Assembly: GCF_032854445.1 (NCBI RefSeq)
Contig: NC_088295.1
Location: forward strand, 77,034,028-77,098,027
Source: Liolophura sinensis
Lineage: Eukaryota; Mollusca; Polyplacophora; Chitonida; Chitonidae
Length of the DNA: 64,000 bases
Reading direction: 5' to 3'
Position 1 is the stretch's first letter; the number at the start of each line of letters is the position of its first letter. The notes beneath the pieces were generated by a model. It searched no databases, had not been told where the DNA came from, and worked only from the letters and a program-made list of their open reading frames with translations. The translations under genes were made by a program, and so were the position numbers. Positions 12,301-23,866 of the stretch are shown one piece after another.

Positions 12301-13914
12301 AGTGGTGGCTTGTAATACAAAACTTATGTACATTCACCCTGTGGTATGAGAGGCTGTTACACATCTAATACACTCAGACTACTCCTCTGCTTAAGTTAGA
12401 AATGTCAAGCTGTTAAGCTAGCCTGCGGGGAGTCAGCCCTAAACTTAGGTGTAGATGAACTCTGTGTTAACATAAAACTCACCTGGACGATATGGGTAGG
12501 ATCGCCTAAACTTGTTTCCACTTCCATCATTATACAAAACAGGTAAAATATCCGTTAATGTCTTCGACAAAATTCACCAAAAAGTGTCAAATCGTAGTCT
12601 GAAAATTCAGTGACGACTTTGAGGACGATATGTCCATGGGAAGAAACGCTTGGGTTTCACTAGTCCTATCCCAGCGGGCCAGATGGCCTATATCCGAGTT
12701 TAGACTGAAACGAGCTCTGCTATGCCTTGTGGTGTTATGAATGGCCGCACAGTATGGCTGTCACCGCAGAGCTATGTTACAGTCACGCAGTACGAGGATA
12801 TCCGAGCTATTTCACCATTAAACCTCTCCAGGATGTTGTCTGTATTAACAGTATAGGATTAGCGAAGAGGTTTAACATTAAAATCTCGTCGACACTCGAA
12901 ATTTAAGAGACCTATAGGCTGTGTACACGGATCTCACCGCGTTACGCCGTCTATACGAATTGACTACAATCCATCTATCGGCTATGTTCTAGGTCAGATG
13001 CATAGAAAATTAAGGTCAGCCTATACCCAATGGCAGGCTATCTTACTATCACATGTTGATAAGGTTAACATAGAAGGAGCTTCTAGGCGGATACTCACGT
13101 GTTGGTGAGGCTCTCTAGTGCACCGAACCTCACAAACTTACCGTGTTTATATATAGTCGTTTGGTTCGCAACTAAAGAGAGTTAGTATTGAATTGCTGCC
13201 GGTTTGTAAATTTCTAGACATCCCAAGAGAAGTCCATGTGTATGACTGTAATAGTTTTCCACAGAATATTTTTCTGTTGGTTAAAATTCCATATTTGTAC
13301 ATGTTTTTGACCTATACATGAATTTTTTTTCAAGGAAATATACATGCGCAATTAGTATAAATGTGGATTGTCTACTTTCAGCTTTCGTTTGTGCATGATG
13401 TCCAGTTTGTGTTTGTAAATACACCTACACTATCAGCTGACAAACGCACTGACCTACAGAATGTGATCATCGGAGCGGATCAAGAGCTCGAAAAACCAGT
13501 CCGAGTGGAACACATGAACTAAAACGTGATTCCAAAGGTACACACGGGCGCATGTGCAATTACTGTTAACAGTTCTCTCTGCTTAAAGGAATATTGTCAA
13601 AAGTTTTCAGTATTGTCTGTGTTTACTTTATGCTCATGTAGAAAAAATTAAGCCTTCATTGTTTGACGTATAACTTCTTCGTGACTTATAATTCATTGAT
13701 GCTTTAACTGTGTTAACCATTCGAGTAAAATAATGCATCTATAGACCATGTCTGAATGGCGTCTGAAATGGCGTCTGTAATTAAATTTATTTTTATACGC
13801 CAGTTTTGTAACTACATAGTCAGTTCGCATGTCTGTTCGTCCTTAGCTCTTCTTTGCTTAAATTTTCTTGTGTTTGAAAGTAGAGTTAAATGCAAACAAA
13901 TTCCAGAGTTACAT
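12301..13914. other. Intergenic DNA, no gene recognised
   Basis: No open frame of useful length and no repeat family I could identify. A 10-bp stem (ttaaacctct near 12818, agaggtttaa near 12865) is the only local structure noticed. Coding capacity appears absent. Confidence 0.35.
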
Positions 13915-14000
13915 TTTATTTATTTATTAATTTGACTGATGTTTTACTCGGCAGAATAGAATATTTCACTTGTACGACGGCGGCCCGCACTATGGTGGAA
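13915..14000 (-). repeat. SINE family A fragment (3' part)
   Basis: The + strand reads ttatttatttattaatttga, then tgttttactc, gaatatttcacttgtacgac, ggcggcccgcactatggtgg and aaggaaa. This is the reverse complement of the family A tail. Only the 3' end of the SINE is present, as expected of 5'-truncated retrocopies. Confidence 0.75.
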
Positions 14001-14444
14001 GGAAATTGAGCTACAGTTTGAAAAGAAGGTTAACGCATATTTGTTTATCATAAAGCAGATCACTGAGCGTATGATTGCAGACCCAACTACTAGTTTGAAT
14101 CAACTGGAATTTACGTGCCCTTGACCAATGACCTCTCAAGTCGTCTCGAACGCAGTTACCGCTTTTTCGGCAGCGCCTCCAAGTCAGAGGGTTTCACTGG
14201 CGCCTAGCGGGAGGCGGTGCTTTAATTACGACAATTCTATTTATAATCAGGTCGGTTAATCAAGTCAATTTTGTTATAATCAAGAGGGTGACTGCCGGTT
14301 AATCAAATCTATTCAAGTAAATTCAAATCAAAGAAAACCTGATCCGTTATCAGAATTTTTGTCTTCAAGTAATTCTGTATGATATGAATTCAGTGTGTAT
14401 GAATGCACGGGTTTTACATTTTTCTTAACAATTTTTTAGTCAGA

Positions 14445-14670
14445 TAACGGCGAGTAGTCATGTCGAAAACACCAAGGAGACATGTACTCCAACAAGTCAT
14501 ATTATACTGACACCGGGCCAACAAGTCCTGTTTACTTGCTCTAACCTCTCAGTGCTGAGGGCTAAGCGAAGCAGCACGTGCCATTTTTAAAGTTTGGGGT
14601 AAGAACTAATCCCAGGTCTCCCGACTTCGAGTCGGACACTGTAACCATTAGGCCACCGTCTGCATGGTGC
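14445..14670 (-). repeat. tRNA-headed SINE, family B type
   Basis: On the reverse strand the element opens with a tRNA-like head (ggtggcctaatggttacagt as the A-box region, then gactcgaagtcgggagacct). It continues cactgagaggttagagcaag, aacaggacttgttggcccgg, tgtcagtataatatgac. The same body occurs on the + strand at 19095-19310 and in part at 55375-55440 and 60480-60600. The head is not a functional tRNA: no acceptor stem pairs across it. Confidence 0.7.
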
Positions 14671-14876
14671 GAGGTACAATGGCAAAACACATATACATAA
14701 ATATCGTTGCTTTTCATTATTATTATCATTACAGAGCAAAGTGCTGACTAGGTTTTATGACTGACAATGACCTAAGTGACGAAAAATTTTCCCGGGTAAA
14801 CTCAAACAGCGTGCCATGCAATCAGGTCACCGCAGAAATGAATGATGTCACATGCTTGACATGACTTTAGAATTTA

Positions 14877-15065
14877 TTAATCTGCTTTAATCAAGAACTT
14901 TCCGTTAAAAAGGCTGGATCTTGACTTTTTATCGTCTGCTGGATGAACCATTCCGATCCATTCGTCCTCATGAATCGTGATGGACCGGGTCAGGTGGACT
15001 AGCTGTCGAATGAATGATGCAAGTCTGTCGTTTTCGTGCATGCTATACGGTGCTGAATTCTCCAT
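14877..15065 (-). CDS. Possible small ORF, 62 codons, unrecognised
   Basis: The frame starts at a favourable context (gccATGg) and ends TAA; residues begin MENSAPYSMHEND and end NGKFLIKAD. It is hydrophilic and mixed in composition, unlike most random frames here. A TATA-like word (tatataaatag on the reverse strand) lies about 34 nt upstream of the ATG, which would leave almost no 5' UTR if used. No family is recognised, and it may equally be a chance frame, a lone exon or a degraded retrocopy. No splice partner was found. Confidence 0.2.
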   Translation of the reverse strand: MENSAPYSMHENDRLASFIRQLVHLTRSITIHEDEWIGMVHPADDKKSRSSLFNGKFLIKAD

Positions 15066-16105
15066 GGCGAATTAAATAAAAAAAATTACTATTTATATAC
15101 AGGTTATGTTCTGCATCACAGAGCGATGTTAAATGTTTACATATGGCATGTTACTTAATTGTTTGTTAGTAGACTTGTCTGTATGATTTTAGAGTTACAA
15201 GTAGCAGAAGGTTTGGACGCATAATGTGTACGTAATAAACAACTGTAGTACATACCAACTATATTAACGTACAATCATCTGTTAATTTGAACAGAAAGTC
15301 TATCGTCTGAGTGATGTTGTATAATGTACTCTGTTATTATAACACAATATTATGTCATATTCCACAAAATATCCTGTTAGCCTAATAGAATTTTTATGTT
15401 GTCTTATTAGAACGTGTGTTATATTTAACAGGATAACCTGTTGGTATAACAGAATATACTCTAGCACCACTCACACTACAGACTTCCTGTCAAAACGTGA
15501 GTGTAACCGTCATGACCCTCTGCAATTTGACTACCCCTTTAGATCTCGATATCGTCACATTTCTTCATTGTCGAGGTCTTCACACTGCCAAATAGGGGTT
15601 TCCTCCTTGTCAGCTATTAGCTCGACGCTAAAGTGTTTCTTGATACTTACTTTTATTTCAGTATCACTAAATTAAGTCAAAGTCAAATGCACATGTAGTT
15701 GCAGTTTCCTATTGGCATATTTTCCTACCTAGATCTGAAAAAAGAACTACACCAAACCGCCAGATCACCTTTGGTTATAAAGAGGTGAAACCTTAGCGCA
15801 GCCAATCTGAATCGTTTATTCAGTTCACACAAAAAAAATGCCGGAAGCAAAAATTCGATTGGACGAACAAAGGGTGGGCTGAGAGTAGATTTTTCTTGAG
15901 ATCTGTTTAACGACATGAATGCGAATAATAGCTATCTTGAGTGAGATTACTTTGAAATCTATATTAGCGTGAAAATATCAAGAATGGTATACTCATTTAC
16001 ATCCTGAATTATCCCTCCTTGTACATAATTCACCAAAAATTCTAACACCTGTTGATTTCAAAATTTAATTCAAAATATATGGTGAATGCATGATACATAT
16101 GGTGT
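15066..16105. other. Intergenic DNA, no gene recognised
   Basis: AT-rich, with words such as cctgttagcctaatagaat and cctgttggtataacagaat repeating loosely near 15371-15450. No coding region with a recognisable motif; the 107-codon forward frame at 15352-15675 has no domain signature. Confidence 0.35.
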
Positions 16106-16235
16106 ACATACGAGACTTAGGTGTCGCAAGCAGACAATTTGTTAGACTGAGATATAACTAGTAGACACCTACACCGGCGTGTCACCAACAGCTCGTTACA
16201 CTGAGTCGGTTACACCATATGCGGTGAGATAACTT
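16106..16235. repeat. Dispersed repeat segment paired with 17651-17805
   Basis: This stretch (tgagatataactagtagaca, cctacaccggcgtgtcacca, acagctcgttacactgagtc, ggttacaccatatg) recurs with few changes at about 17715-17795. Both contain the short motif tgagnngtcacnnncag, which is also the degenerate tandem unit of the 17155-17960 region. It looks like an outlying piece of the same repeat. Confidence 0.75.
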
Positions 16236-17154
16236 AGCAGCTTTTAAATTCATTTACTTTCTTAGTGTATGTCTGCATTAAGATTTAGGAGCCGTGGAAA
16301 CGACCCGAGCGGAGACAAAGCCATCTCTTCAGGTATCAACCTGTCGACACAAAGACGCATGCAGCTGAACCCGCGAACTCGCAGAGTCTGAGCGTAGTAG
16401 AAGACTTCTGGTTTCATCAACGAATGTTGTCGTAAATATAGATCCAGTGAGGGTCTCCTTCTAAGACAATTATATGCATACTTCTTAGACAGTATCGCTT
16501 ATTCTTACGTCAAAATACAGTCAAAAGACATTTGAGCCTGTTGGTATGTATAGTCATGAACAACCGATCTTTTTTTATTTGGGTTGTTACATTTATACTC
16601 CGGTTTCTGTTTAAGTTGGCATGAAAACGGAATTAATATTTTTTTCTAAGACCAACCACACTGAAGGCCATTAAAAGAGGGACTCTTGGCATGAGAGCTC
16701 ATGAATCCGTCGTAAATCATACTTCTCTTAACCTTGCTCGTAAAAGATGTTGTCTTCGAGAAAACTGATTTACTAAGTTTTGTGAAAGTAGACCCAGAGA
16801 GATGTCCTTGCATCTTTGTCTCTATGGTCAAACCCAAGTTGTATATCTCGCTTCCGCATATTGTGTTGTACACATTTTTGAAACCATAGAATTTTGCACA
16901 TTGGTACGCGGACATGGAGAAAAGAGTGCTGGGAATTGCGGTTGATGAAGAACAATGAAGATGAGTGGATCTGTCTCCTGCAAGATGTGCCATAGGGTGG
17001 TCTAAACATCATCGGTATGTATTGGTAGATTTCAACCATGTACATGTACGACCACAACACCGGTGTTGTCTCTGATGTTTCACTGTATATTTTGCGTTCC
17101 TGATAAGTCGATTGCTCCTGCATGAATACCTCCATATAGTGACGAGCAACTCCG

Positions 17155-17960
17155 GACCTTTAGGTATGTGCCTTGACATAGACGAGATCTCACCAGCACT
17201 CAGCTCAACTAATTGCTTGTGACATCTTCAGTTACATTGAGGTGTCAGTAATAGTCAGTAACAATGATATAGCAATGCTGACCAATTAGAGTGACGAGTC
17301 ACCAGTCGTCAGCTAGGCTGACAAATGGTCATCAGCAATATTTATTTATTTATTCGATTGGTGTTTTATGTCGTACTCAAGAATATTTCAGTTATTCCAT
17401 GGCGGGCAGAATTGTTGTGGGAAGAAACCGGGCAATTTGCTGGAAGATCTTAACATGTACGGCCGGAAAGAAGCCTGAACTGGACTAAAACTCACAGCGA
17501 CCACATTGGTGGGTTATTGTGTTGCGGTGGCATGCTCAACAGCAATAAGCTGCACTGAGGTGTCAGCAGTGATCATACAATGAGGTATCACCATAAGCCA
17601 GTTGCACTGCCGGTTACCCCGTGATATAACCAAATGCTATATACCCCAGCCAGACTGAGGTGTCACAAGCAGACATATACACTGAGTTGTCACCAACAGC
17701 TAGTTGGTTACAATGAGACATAACTAGTAGACAGATACACCGGCATGTCACCAACAGCTCGTTACACTGAGTCGGTTACACCACATACGCTGAGATATCA
17801 CGGGCAGACACATACACCAAGATCGCGCCAGCAGATACACTTACTGAGGTTCCATCAGCAGTAAGATACGCTGAGGTGTCACAGAGCTATTAGCTACACT
17901 GTAGCGTTATCAGCTGTCAGTGAACACCAGCTCTCAGTGACGAGCATATATCAGCAGTAA
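17155..17960. repeat. Degenerate short-period repeat region interrupted by a SINE
   Basis: Recurring, strongly diverged units of roughly 25-35 bp around the motif actgaggtgtcaccagcag (for example ttgaggtgtcagtaatagtc, actgaggtgtcagcagtgat, actgaggtgtcacaagcaga, gctgaggtgtcacagagct). A SINE family A copy sits inside at 17341-17539. The unit also occurs at 16106-16235. Non-coding. Confidence 0.6.
17341..17539 (-). repeat. SINE family A copy with short flanking duplication
   Basis: The + strand shows tttatttatttattcgattg, gtgttttatgtcgtactcaa, gaatatttcag, atcttaacatgtacggccgg, then aaactcacagcgacc, the reverse complement of a nearly complete element. The octamer cagcaata flanks it (17333-17340 and 17540-17547), consistent with a short target-site duplication in the degenerate repeat around it. 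The tRNA head is degraded. Confidence 0.75.
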
Positions 17961-18633
17961 GTGACGCCTGAATAGTTATCAGCATTCATTAAGATCTGTG
18001 TTCGCACAGTTTGCTCGTGCAAAATATTAAGAACGAACCAAAATAACAATAAACGAGCTTATACATATAACATAAACATATGGTTTATTTGAAATAAAGT
18101 GGAAGCCACAAGGTCTTCAGGGGGTCATAAAAGCAGACAACTTAGCGAGAAACGTCAGGTGTTGAGACGTGTGTAGCCTCTCAAAATTTATCAAAATTCC
18201 TATGTTGTGCTGGTAAATATTTCTTCAGTGTCGCTTCATATAAGATGTTCAGATGTTCTGGTTTAATTGACAACCATCGTATACACTTTCACACAAACCT
18301 ATATATACACAGTTCAAGCAGTACGCTCTCAACGTTTACATTACCTTGGCCTATGTTAATGTTCTTCAAATATTGTGAAATACCCCGGCAGCCCTACTTA
18401 CCTGTAGGCCGGGTCAGACTAGGGAGCACACGATCTAGGTCTGGTGGTCAATAAGCTGATGTGTGTGAAGACCAAGTCTTAATTGTTTGGTAGTGTGTAC
18501 CAAAATACCACCGGCGTGAGTGTACTGGGGTATATAACAGGAGTACTTGAAATCTCTTAACACAACTGGGTAAAAGTGACTTACAGTAGAAACATAAGTC
18601 CTCTTCAACGGTCTGTGAAAATTCACTGCTACT

Positions 18634-18635
<2 letters not shown>

Positions 18636-18708
<73 letters not shown>
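18636..18708. repeat. (TA)n microsatellite, about 36 repeats
   Basis: An uninterrupted run of alternating T and A of about 73 bp. It is followed by two direct copies of tcctgcgtcatttatact. Runs of this length are usually highly polymorphic and can extrude cruciforms. Confidence 0.97.
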
Positions 18709-18710
<2 letters not shown>

Positions 18711-19094
18711 TGCGTCATTTATACTCCTGCGTCATTTATACTCAACAGTTTGCTCATAGCAAACTCTTATTAATAAAAAAATTATTAATAGTTTTACAAT
18801 AGTGTTTCAGTTAGTCAATGTTATGCTCCCAAAGAACAAATTTAGGAACCGTAAGATTTTTTTTTTTTCACTCACCATATTACCATGCATTTTGTTTCTA
18901 TTGCTAACGTCTCTGGAAGCCTTAATCATCAAAATACAGATCAGATACTAAATAGAAACAGATTCGGATTGCCTATCATCCAAATCTTTGATTTACAACT
19001 TCAAACTTCTCAAATGACACACAAATTGTTATTTTGATTACGCTTTACACACAATGGCATCGGCTTAAACACAAATCTATTACATTCTGGTCCT

Positions 19095-19310
19095 GAGATC
19101 GCTTCGGTGTTCTGACGGCTAGAGCGCCCGCCCCGAACTCGCACCTGGTCACACCAAAAACTTTAAAAATGGTACTTCTTGTTGCTTCGCTTGTCGCTCA
19201 GAACTGAGAGATTAGAGCAAGGAATGATGACTGGTTGGTCGATCCGGTGTCAGTATAATGTGACTCGGAGTGGTGTCATGTCTGGGCGTCTTCCACATGA
19301 TACATGGGTT
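19095..19310 (+). repeat. SINE family B-type copy
   Basis: Shares with the reverse-strand copy at 14445-14670 the block aaaactttaaaaatgg, then cttgttgcttcgct, actgagagattagagcaagg, ggtgtcagtataatgtgac and gtgtcatgtctgg. The tRNA-derived head (ctagagcgcccgccccgaac) is degraded. The 3' tail typical of the family is absent. Confidence 0.65.
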
Positions 19311-19467
19311 AATTGTTAGCAGAACATCCGGTAGATTGTTTGACGATATCAAGCTGACAAGCGTCTCTGTTATCATAAATTACCACAAACATGTAGGAAA
19401 TGTTTTCTGCGTGGTGCCAAGATTATACCGTTAATTATTATATTGGCAATTATGAATACGTCTATGT

Positions 19468-19560
19468 TACTTGATTGATGTTTTACGCCGTTTTCAAAAA
19501 TATTTCACTCTCACAACGCCGACCAGCGTTATGGTGGGAGATCGAGACCTAATAGAGTCC
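19468..19560 (-). repeat. SINE family A 3' fragment
   Basis: The + strand reads cttgattgatgttttacgcc, gttttcaaaaatatttcact and gaccagcgttatggtggga, a diverged reverse complement of the family A tail. It is 5'-truncated after about 80 bp. Confidence 0.65.
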
Positions 19561-20075
19561 TAGGCTGATCTAGCTGAGATGGTTATGACATTTTCTTAAA
19601 TTGTTTTATCTTTCTTATAGTTTGATTGAGGATTATAAAAAAAATTATGGTTCATTTGTTTGTGTAAAACAACGTATATGTTATTTTGGATCGCACGGAT
19701 TTTGAAAATCGAAATGTTTATTCATTGCAGAATCAAACAAACTGTGACCAAGCAAAAGGTCATACATTAATACACACTCAAGATGCCCAATACAAAACTC
19801 TGTATTTACACATGGCAAGAGAGTATATACTTCACTCAACAGACTCGAATTAGCTGAGACATCGGCCAAGCAACTTTGTAGGAATGGACTTGTTTATTTG
19901 TCTAGTTTTATCCCGCTTCACCATATTCACACCATTACTTTGCCATATCGTGTAATATTTACTTCACTGGTGTCGTGTAATGACATGCACGGTATCTTTT
20001 ATTACACAGTCAGAAATACCGCAATTTCCCATACAGAAGGCTGAATATTTCACCCTAATATAAATATATATATAT

Positions 20076-20195
20076 TTTTTTTGATTGTTGTTTTACGATG
20101 GGGCCAGCATTACATGGTAGGAGGAAAGGGGGCGGAGCCCGAGGGAAACTCACGAGCCTCCGCACATTGCTGGCAGACATCCCCACCTACCTAAA
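20076..20195 (-). repeat. SINE family A copy with internal deletion
   Basis: The + strand reads ttttttgattgttgttttac, then directly gatggggccagcattacat, ggtaggagg, gagggaaactcacgagcctc, cgcacattgctggcagac and atccccaccta. The block around caagaatatttcacttatac is missing, so this copy has lost about 25 bp. Confidence 0.7.
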
Positions 20196-20830
20196 ATAAC
20201 TAAAATCAGGGATACGAAGTGGAGAAATTTTAAACTTTATTGCATTGTTGTTACCCATATGAAACGAGATAAACATATCCTAAAATTACATTTGATTCGC
20301 TTGATAGAACATTTGGGCTAAATGTATACATTTCATCCGTACTAGGCAACTCCCATATTGTGCTGCTCCTTTAATTACAAGCATAATTATCAAAGAGAGT
20401 CCTGAGGCTTCTGTGTTAATTTACTCATTTGGCATACTTTATATTTCCCATCTCACTTTATTTACAGGTAAAATTGACATTAGTAAATATTCCCTTTGAC
20501 CATTAGGTGCCGACATTAACCTAGGTATACAGTTACCTCTCTAAGAACACTCAGTAAATGTAAATCGAGACACGTTTCAGCACCTGTGACAGCAATGTTC
20601 ATTGTTTCACATACATACAGTCTGCAGGTATGTTCACAGAAAATAATTACATGTTCTACTTAATATGTAAAATCAATTGCTCATGACACATTGGAAACCG
20701 ATCCTTTAATGCGGCTGTAGCTTTGCATGAGGAAATTTGTACCTGGTGCGGCAGTTTCAGAACTATTGTGCATAGCTTCCTTCCACTAAGGATTGTGTTA
20801 CTGCATACGATAGATACTTTTGGCGTATTT

Positions 20831-21068
20831 GAGTGAGTGAGTGCTTGGGGTTTAACGTCGTGCTCAACAATTTTTCAGTCATATGACAATGAAGGAAACC
20901 TTAGGGGATAAGAATGTACCTCCTTGTTGCAGGACGGATTTCCACCGCTTTTTTTTTCTAGTGCTGCTTCACTGAGACGACTTACCGAAGGTAAGTAAGC
21001 TGCACCGCCCGAGCCATTATACTGATACAGGTCAACCAGTCCTTGTACTATTCCCTTCATGTTGAACG
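20831..21068 (-). repeat. SINE family B copy with 15-bp target-site duplication
   Basis: The + strand begins gagtgagtgagtgcttgggg and tttaacgtcgtgctcaacaa (the family B tail in reverse). It ends cctttccc-like sequence (ccttgtactattcccttcat) near the head. The 15-mer acttttggcgtattt flanks it exactly (20816-20830 and 21069-21083), proving a retrotransposition event and defining both ends. The body matches the + strand copies at 34922-35242 and 43823-44086, including cactgagacgacttaccgaa versus ttcggtaaggcgtctcagtg. Confidence 0.9.
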
Positions 21069-21083
21069 ACTTTTGGCGTATTT

Positions 21084-22580
21084 AATGCAAGATGCTCGGA
21101 TGTAATTGTTGTGTGCGATCTATGCCCTGTTTATATTTTTCCAATGCTTGTTTCTCATGGTGGAAAGTGAATTTGTCTAAACTCATCAGACCATTTGCAT
21201 TCATTTGTGGTGCGTGTGGTGCAAGGGGGTATACACGCAGCTTATCTAGTTTTACAATAAGTTTTATAAAATATGAAATATTAGAGTATGCAAAGATGCT
21301 TTTCCACAGAGCATCAATATGTCGATTGAATATACAACCAAAGTTATATGTATATTACCACTGAATCTGTTATTAGTTTTTGGCTCTTAGGAGCCGCAGA
21401 TCAAAGCTACACATTACATACAGTGCTAAACTAATCAGCTAACTGATTTGTCACAGGTGGATCTCAATAATATTCTCTCCATGTTATCTTTGATCTGACT
21501 GATCAATTACAGCTCATGTTTGGACGCTCCATACATAATCCACATACATGTATAATATATAAACTCCTATACACGGTGTGTGCACTACACGGTATATATC
21601 TTCCTAAAGACATAATTGCTACAGATCTGCGGACTTACAATTGTAGTCACGACTTTTTAAAGACATACAACACCAGTCCATTGTGTCTAACGAGGGGCCA
21701 TTGAAAACCCGTGTATACCGAAGGACGTAATTATGGCAGAGACTGGTCAACATACGATATGGCCAGTGTCATGAATTGTCAGGGAAATATGACGGTAACA
21801 AAGACTTGCTGTTGCTCACTGGTGAAGTAAAAACTCATGTGTATAGACTTACGTGTTTCGTGACAATCACTCTCGTCTGTCACACCAGACTGTAACATTC
21901 ACGAGGAAGTGAATATCTTAGATCTTCCCGGATTCTACCAGCTGGTTGAAGACATTGCACCATATGGCCAGGAAGGCCTGATGGGTACTTCGATAAGAGT
22001 AGTAAAACACTAGATGAACACTGTCTTTTAAACATTACATGCTGATCGCCAGTTAAAACCAAGTTTTGTTCCACTCAATCCATATTTTAGTCAATTTTAG
22101 GATACCACCATTTCCAGAAATCAGCCCACATGCATCCACTCGTTGTGAATACAGACGTTCTCTGTTAATATAATAAAACGCTCACAGAAAGGGGAGCAAA
22201 ACGAAAGCAGTGTCCACAGTATGATAATGAGCAACTGGTCACACTTAACCGATAAAATATGGCCTCAGTTAATTTACCTCAGTTATAATATTTTCTTGTA
22301 AGTCTTGTAAGTTTTATGTATACATAAAACATGATTGTACACTGTTGCTGACACCAGGATTTGACTACCGAGTTTTAAATTTGCCAAACTCTATAAGGTC
22401 TGTGCTTAAAGCACATATACAAATGATCATTGTTTTCTGTGTTTTTGTTGACACGGAAATTTGCATGTCCGTACTGGTTGATATATTGACTTACAATAAC
22501 CAGAAATGAGATCATGAATGAAAGCTATACACATGAAAGGTTCCTAGTTTACGGACAGATGCGCCATTGTTTATGTCTTC
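21084..22580. other. Intergenic DNA, no gene recognised
   Basis: Open frames of 62-90 codons here have no recognisable motifs. The 90-codon forward frame at 21092-21364 is cysteine-rich only at its start and is otherwise AT-rich. No repeat family identified. Confidence 0.35.
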
Positions 22581-22670
22581 CCATACTCCTCAACAGCGCA
22601 TGCGTTGCTCTCTTAACTTTCGTAAAGCGAAAAGTATAGAGAGCGGCGCGTGCGCTGTCGAGGAGTATGG
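22581..22670. repeat. GC-rich 35-bp hairpin
   Basis: The left arm (22581-22615: ccatactcctcaacagcgca, tgcgttgctctctta) pairs with the right arm (22636-22670: tatagagagcggcgcgtgcg, ctgtcgaggagtatgg) with about five mismatches around a 20-nt loop. Both arms carry gcgcatgcg / gcgcgtgcg words resembling NRF1 binding sites. The structure could be a foldback-transposon end or a promoter-like palindrome. Confidence 0.75.
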
Positions 22671-23124
22671 CCACAGACCCCCATTAGTTTTCCATAAGCG
22701 ACAATGTTAACGTTTAGCGCTGTAGCTCAGTCCCAAACATTCCGAGGCCAATAAGCTTTGGTGCATACCTGGCCCAGCCTGTGAGAAAGAAGCTGTAAAA
22801 ATCTTGACATAGGTTGACCGTCAAAATCTGGACCTTTCCATGCCGGCAGCTGGGAGGGGTGCATAGCAACGCCAAGGGGACGTCACTCGCAGCCTCATCA
22901 CCACCTGTCTCCTTGTGTCCTCTCGCCCAGAATTTCAAACTTTCACCATTAAAACTCATACCTGCCCAAAGCTTAGACAATTTCCATCATTTTGATACCA
23001 AGCATGCACCTGTACACCGAAAACGGCAGGCTGGCAGCAAAAAAAGACTTTACACCCTAAAATACACAGAACTACAATCGTCCCTACTGAAAAACGGAAG
23101 TTCTAATGGGGGTCTGTGTCCGTA
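22664..23124. other. GC-richer block bounded by a 19-21 bp inverted repeat
   Basis: tatggccacagacccccatt (22664-22683, then ag) reappears inverted at 23097-23118 as ctaatgggggtctgtgtccg (then tatgg). The enclosed 400 bp is less AT-rich than its surroundings and is open on both strands: 88 codons in reverse at 22714-22980, 129 codons forward at 22814-23203. I recognise neither protein. The inverted repeat plus the adjoining hairpin favour a foldback or MITE-like element over a gene, but an unrecognised first exon is possible. Confidence 0.45.
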
Positions 23125-23482
23125 TGGTGTCTTCCTTCTCTTCGGACAGACAACGAACAGACACGAACTGGAATTGTTACCACGCCTACTGCACACAACA
23201 TGAACAACATACCTATCTGACTATAATAAAAGAATGGCTCTAAAAATAACCTTGATTGGGTTTGTCCAGACTATAGGCCTACTTATAGCAGGAACAGATA
23301 CGTATAAATGAAGGATTGGGATCTGTACCACGAACTGAGCCGCTCCATTATTAGATCATATATCAAGTGGCTTTTCTGCCAAGATGTGATAATAAAACAT
23401 CACAATATTGTTATAATGACAAAAAAAATATGGTTATATTCTAAAGGGTCCTTCTTGCATATCAGGATATATTTAACACGTA

Positions 23483-23620
23483 TTTTATTTATTTATTGAT
23501 TGGTGTTTCACGCCGTACTAAACAATATTTCACTTATACGATGGCGACCAGCACTGTGGTGGGAGGAAACTCACGAACGCAGGTTGTTGGCACACCTTCC
23601 TACGTACGACCGGACCGAAA
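23483..23620 (-). repeat. SINE family A copy, 5'-truncated
   Basis: The + strand reads tttatttatttattgattgg, tgtttcacgccgtactaaac, aatatttcacttatacgatg, gcgaccagcactgtggtggg, then ctcacgaacgcaggttgttg and acgtacgaccgg. It ends before the tRNA-derived head. Confidence 0.85.
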
Positions 23621-23866
23621 TGCTGCCTATGTTGAGTGCAATGCTCAGCGTGTGTATCCTCTGGATATGATTTGATTGGTTGATAGAATGGGGACAATTT
23701 ATGAATGGAAGGTGGATGGTTGAAGGCAAAGGCGCATTGGTAGGCCTATAAGATATGACAGCACTAGATATAGACTCCAGGCCCGGAAACACGAAGACTG
23801 AACTCAAAATTCAATCATAAAATTTGGTTTCTTCTTTTCCTTTATTTTAGCTGAAATTTCTTGTAA

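Noticed and set aside
16646-17135. Two overlapping reverse frames (115 and 120 codons)
   Set aside because: Different frames of the same DNA, no motif, no splice partners, and AT-rich composition typical of chance frames.
18381-18420. U1 snRNA-like start (tacttacctg)
   Set aside because: Only the decamer matches; the following sequence forms a local ccggc…gccgg stem and has none of the rest of a U1 gene.
22814-23203. 129-codon forward frame as a gene
   Set aside because: No recognised domain, an equally open frame on the opposite strand, and inverted repeats at the block's edges. Kept as an unexplained block and not called as a CDS.
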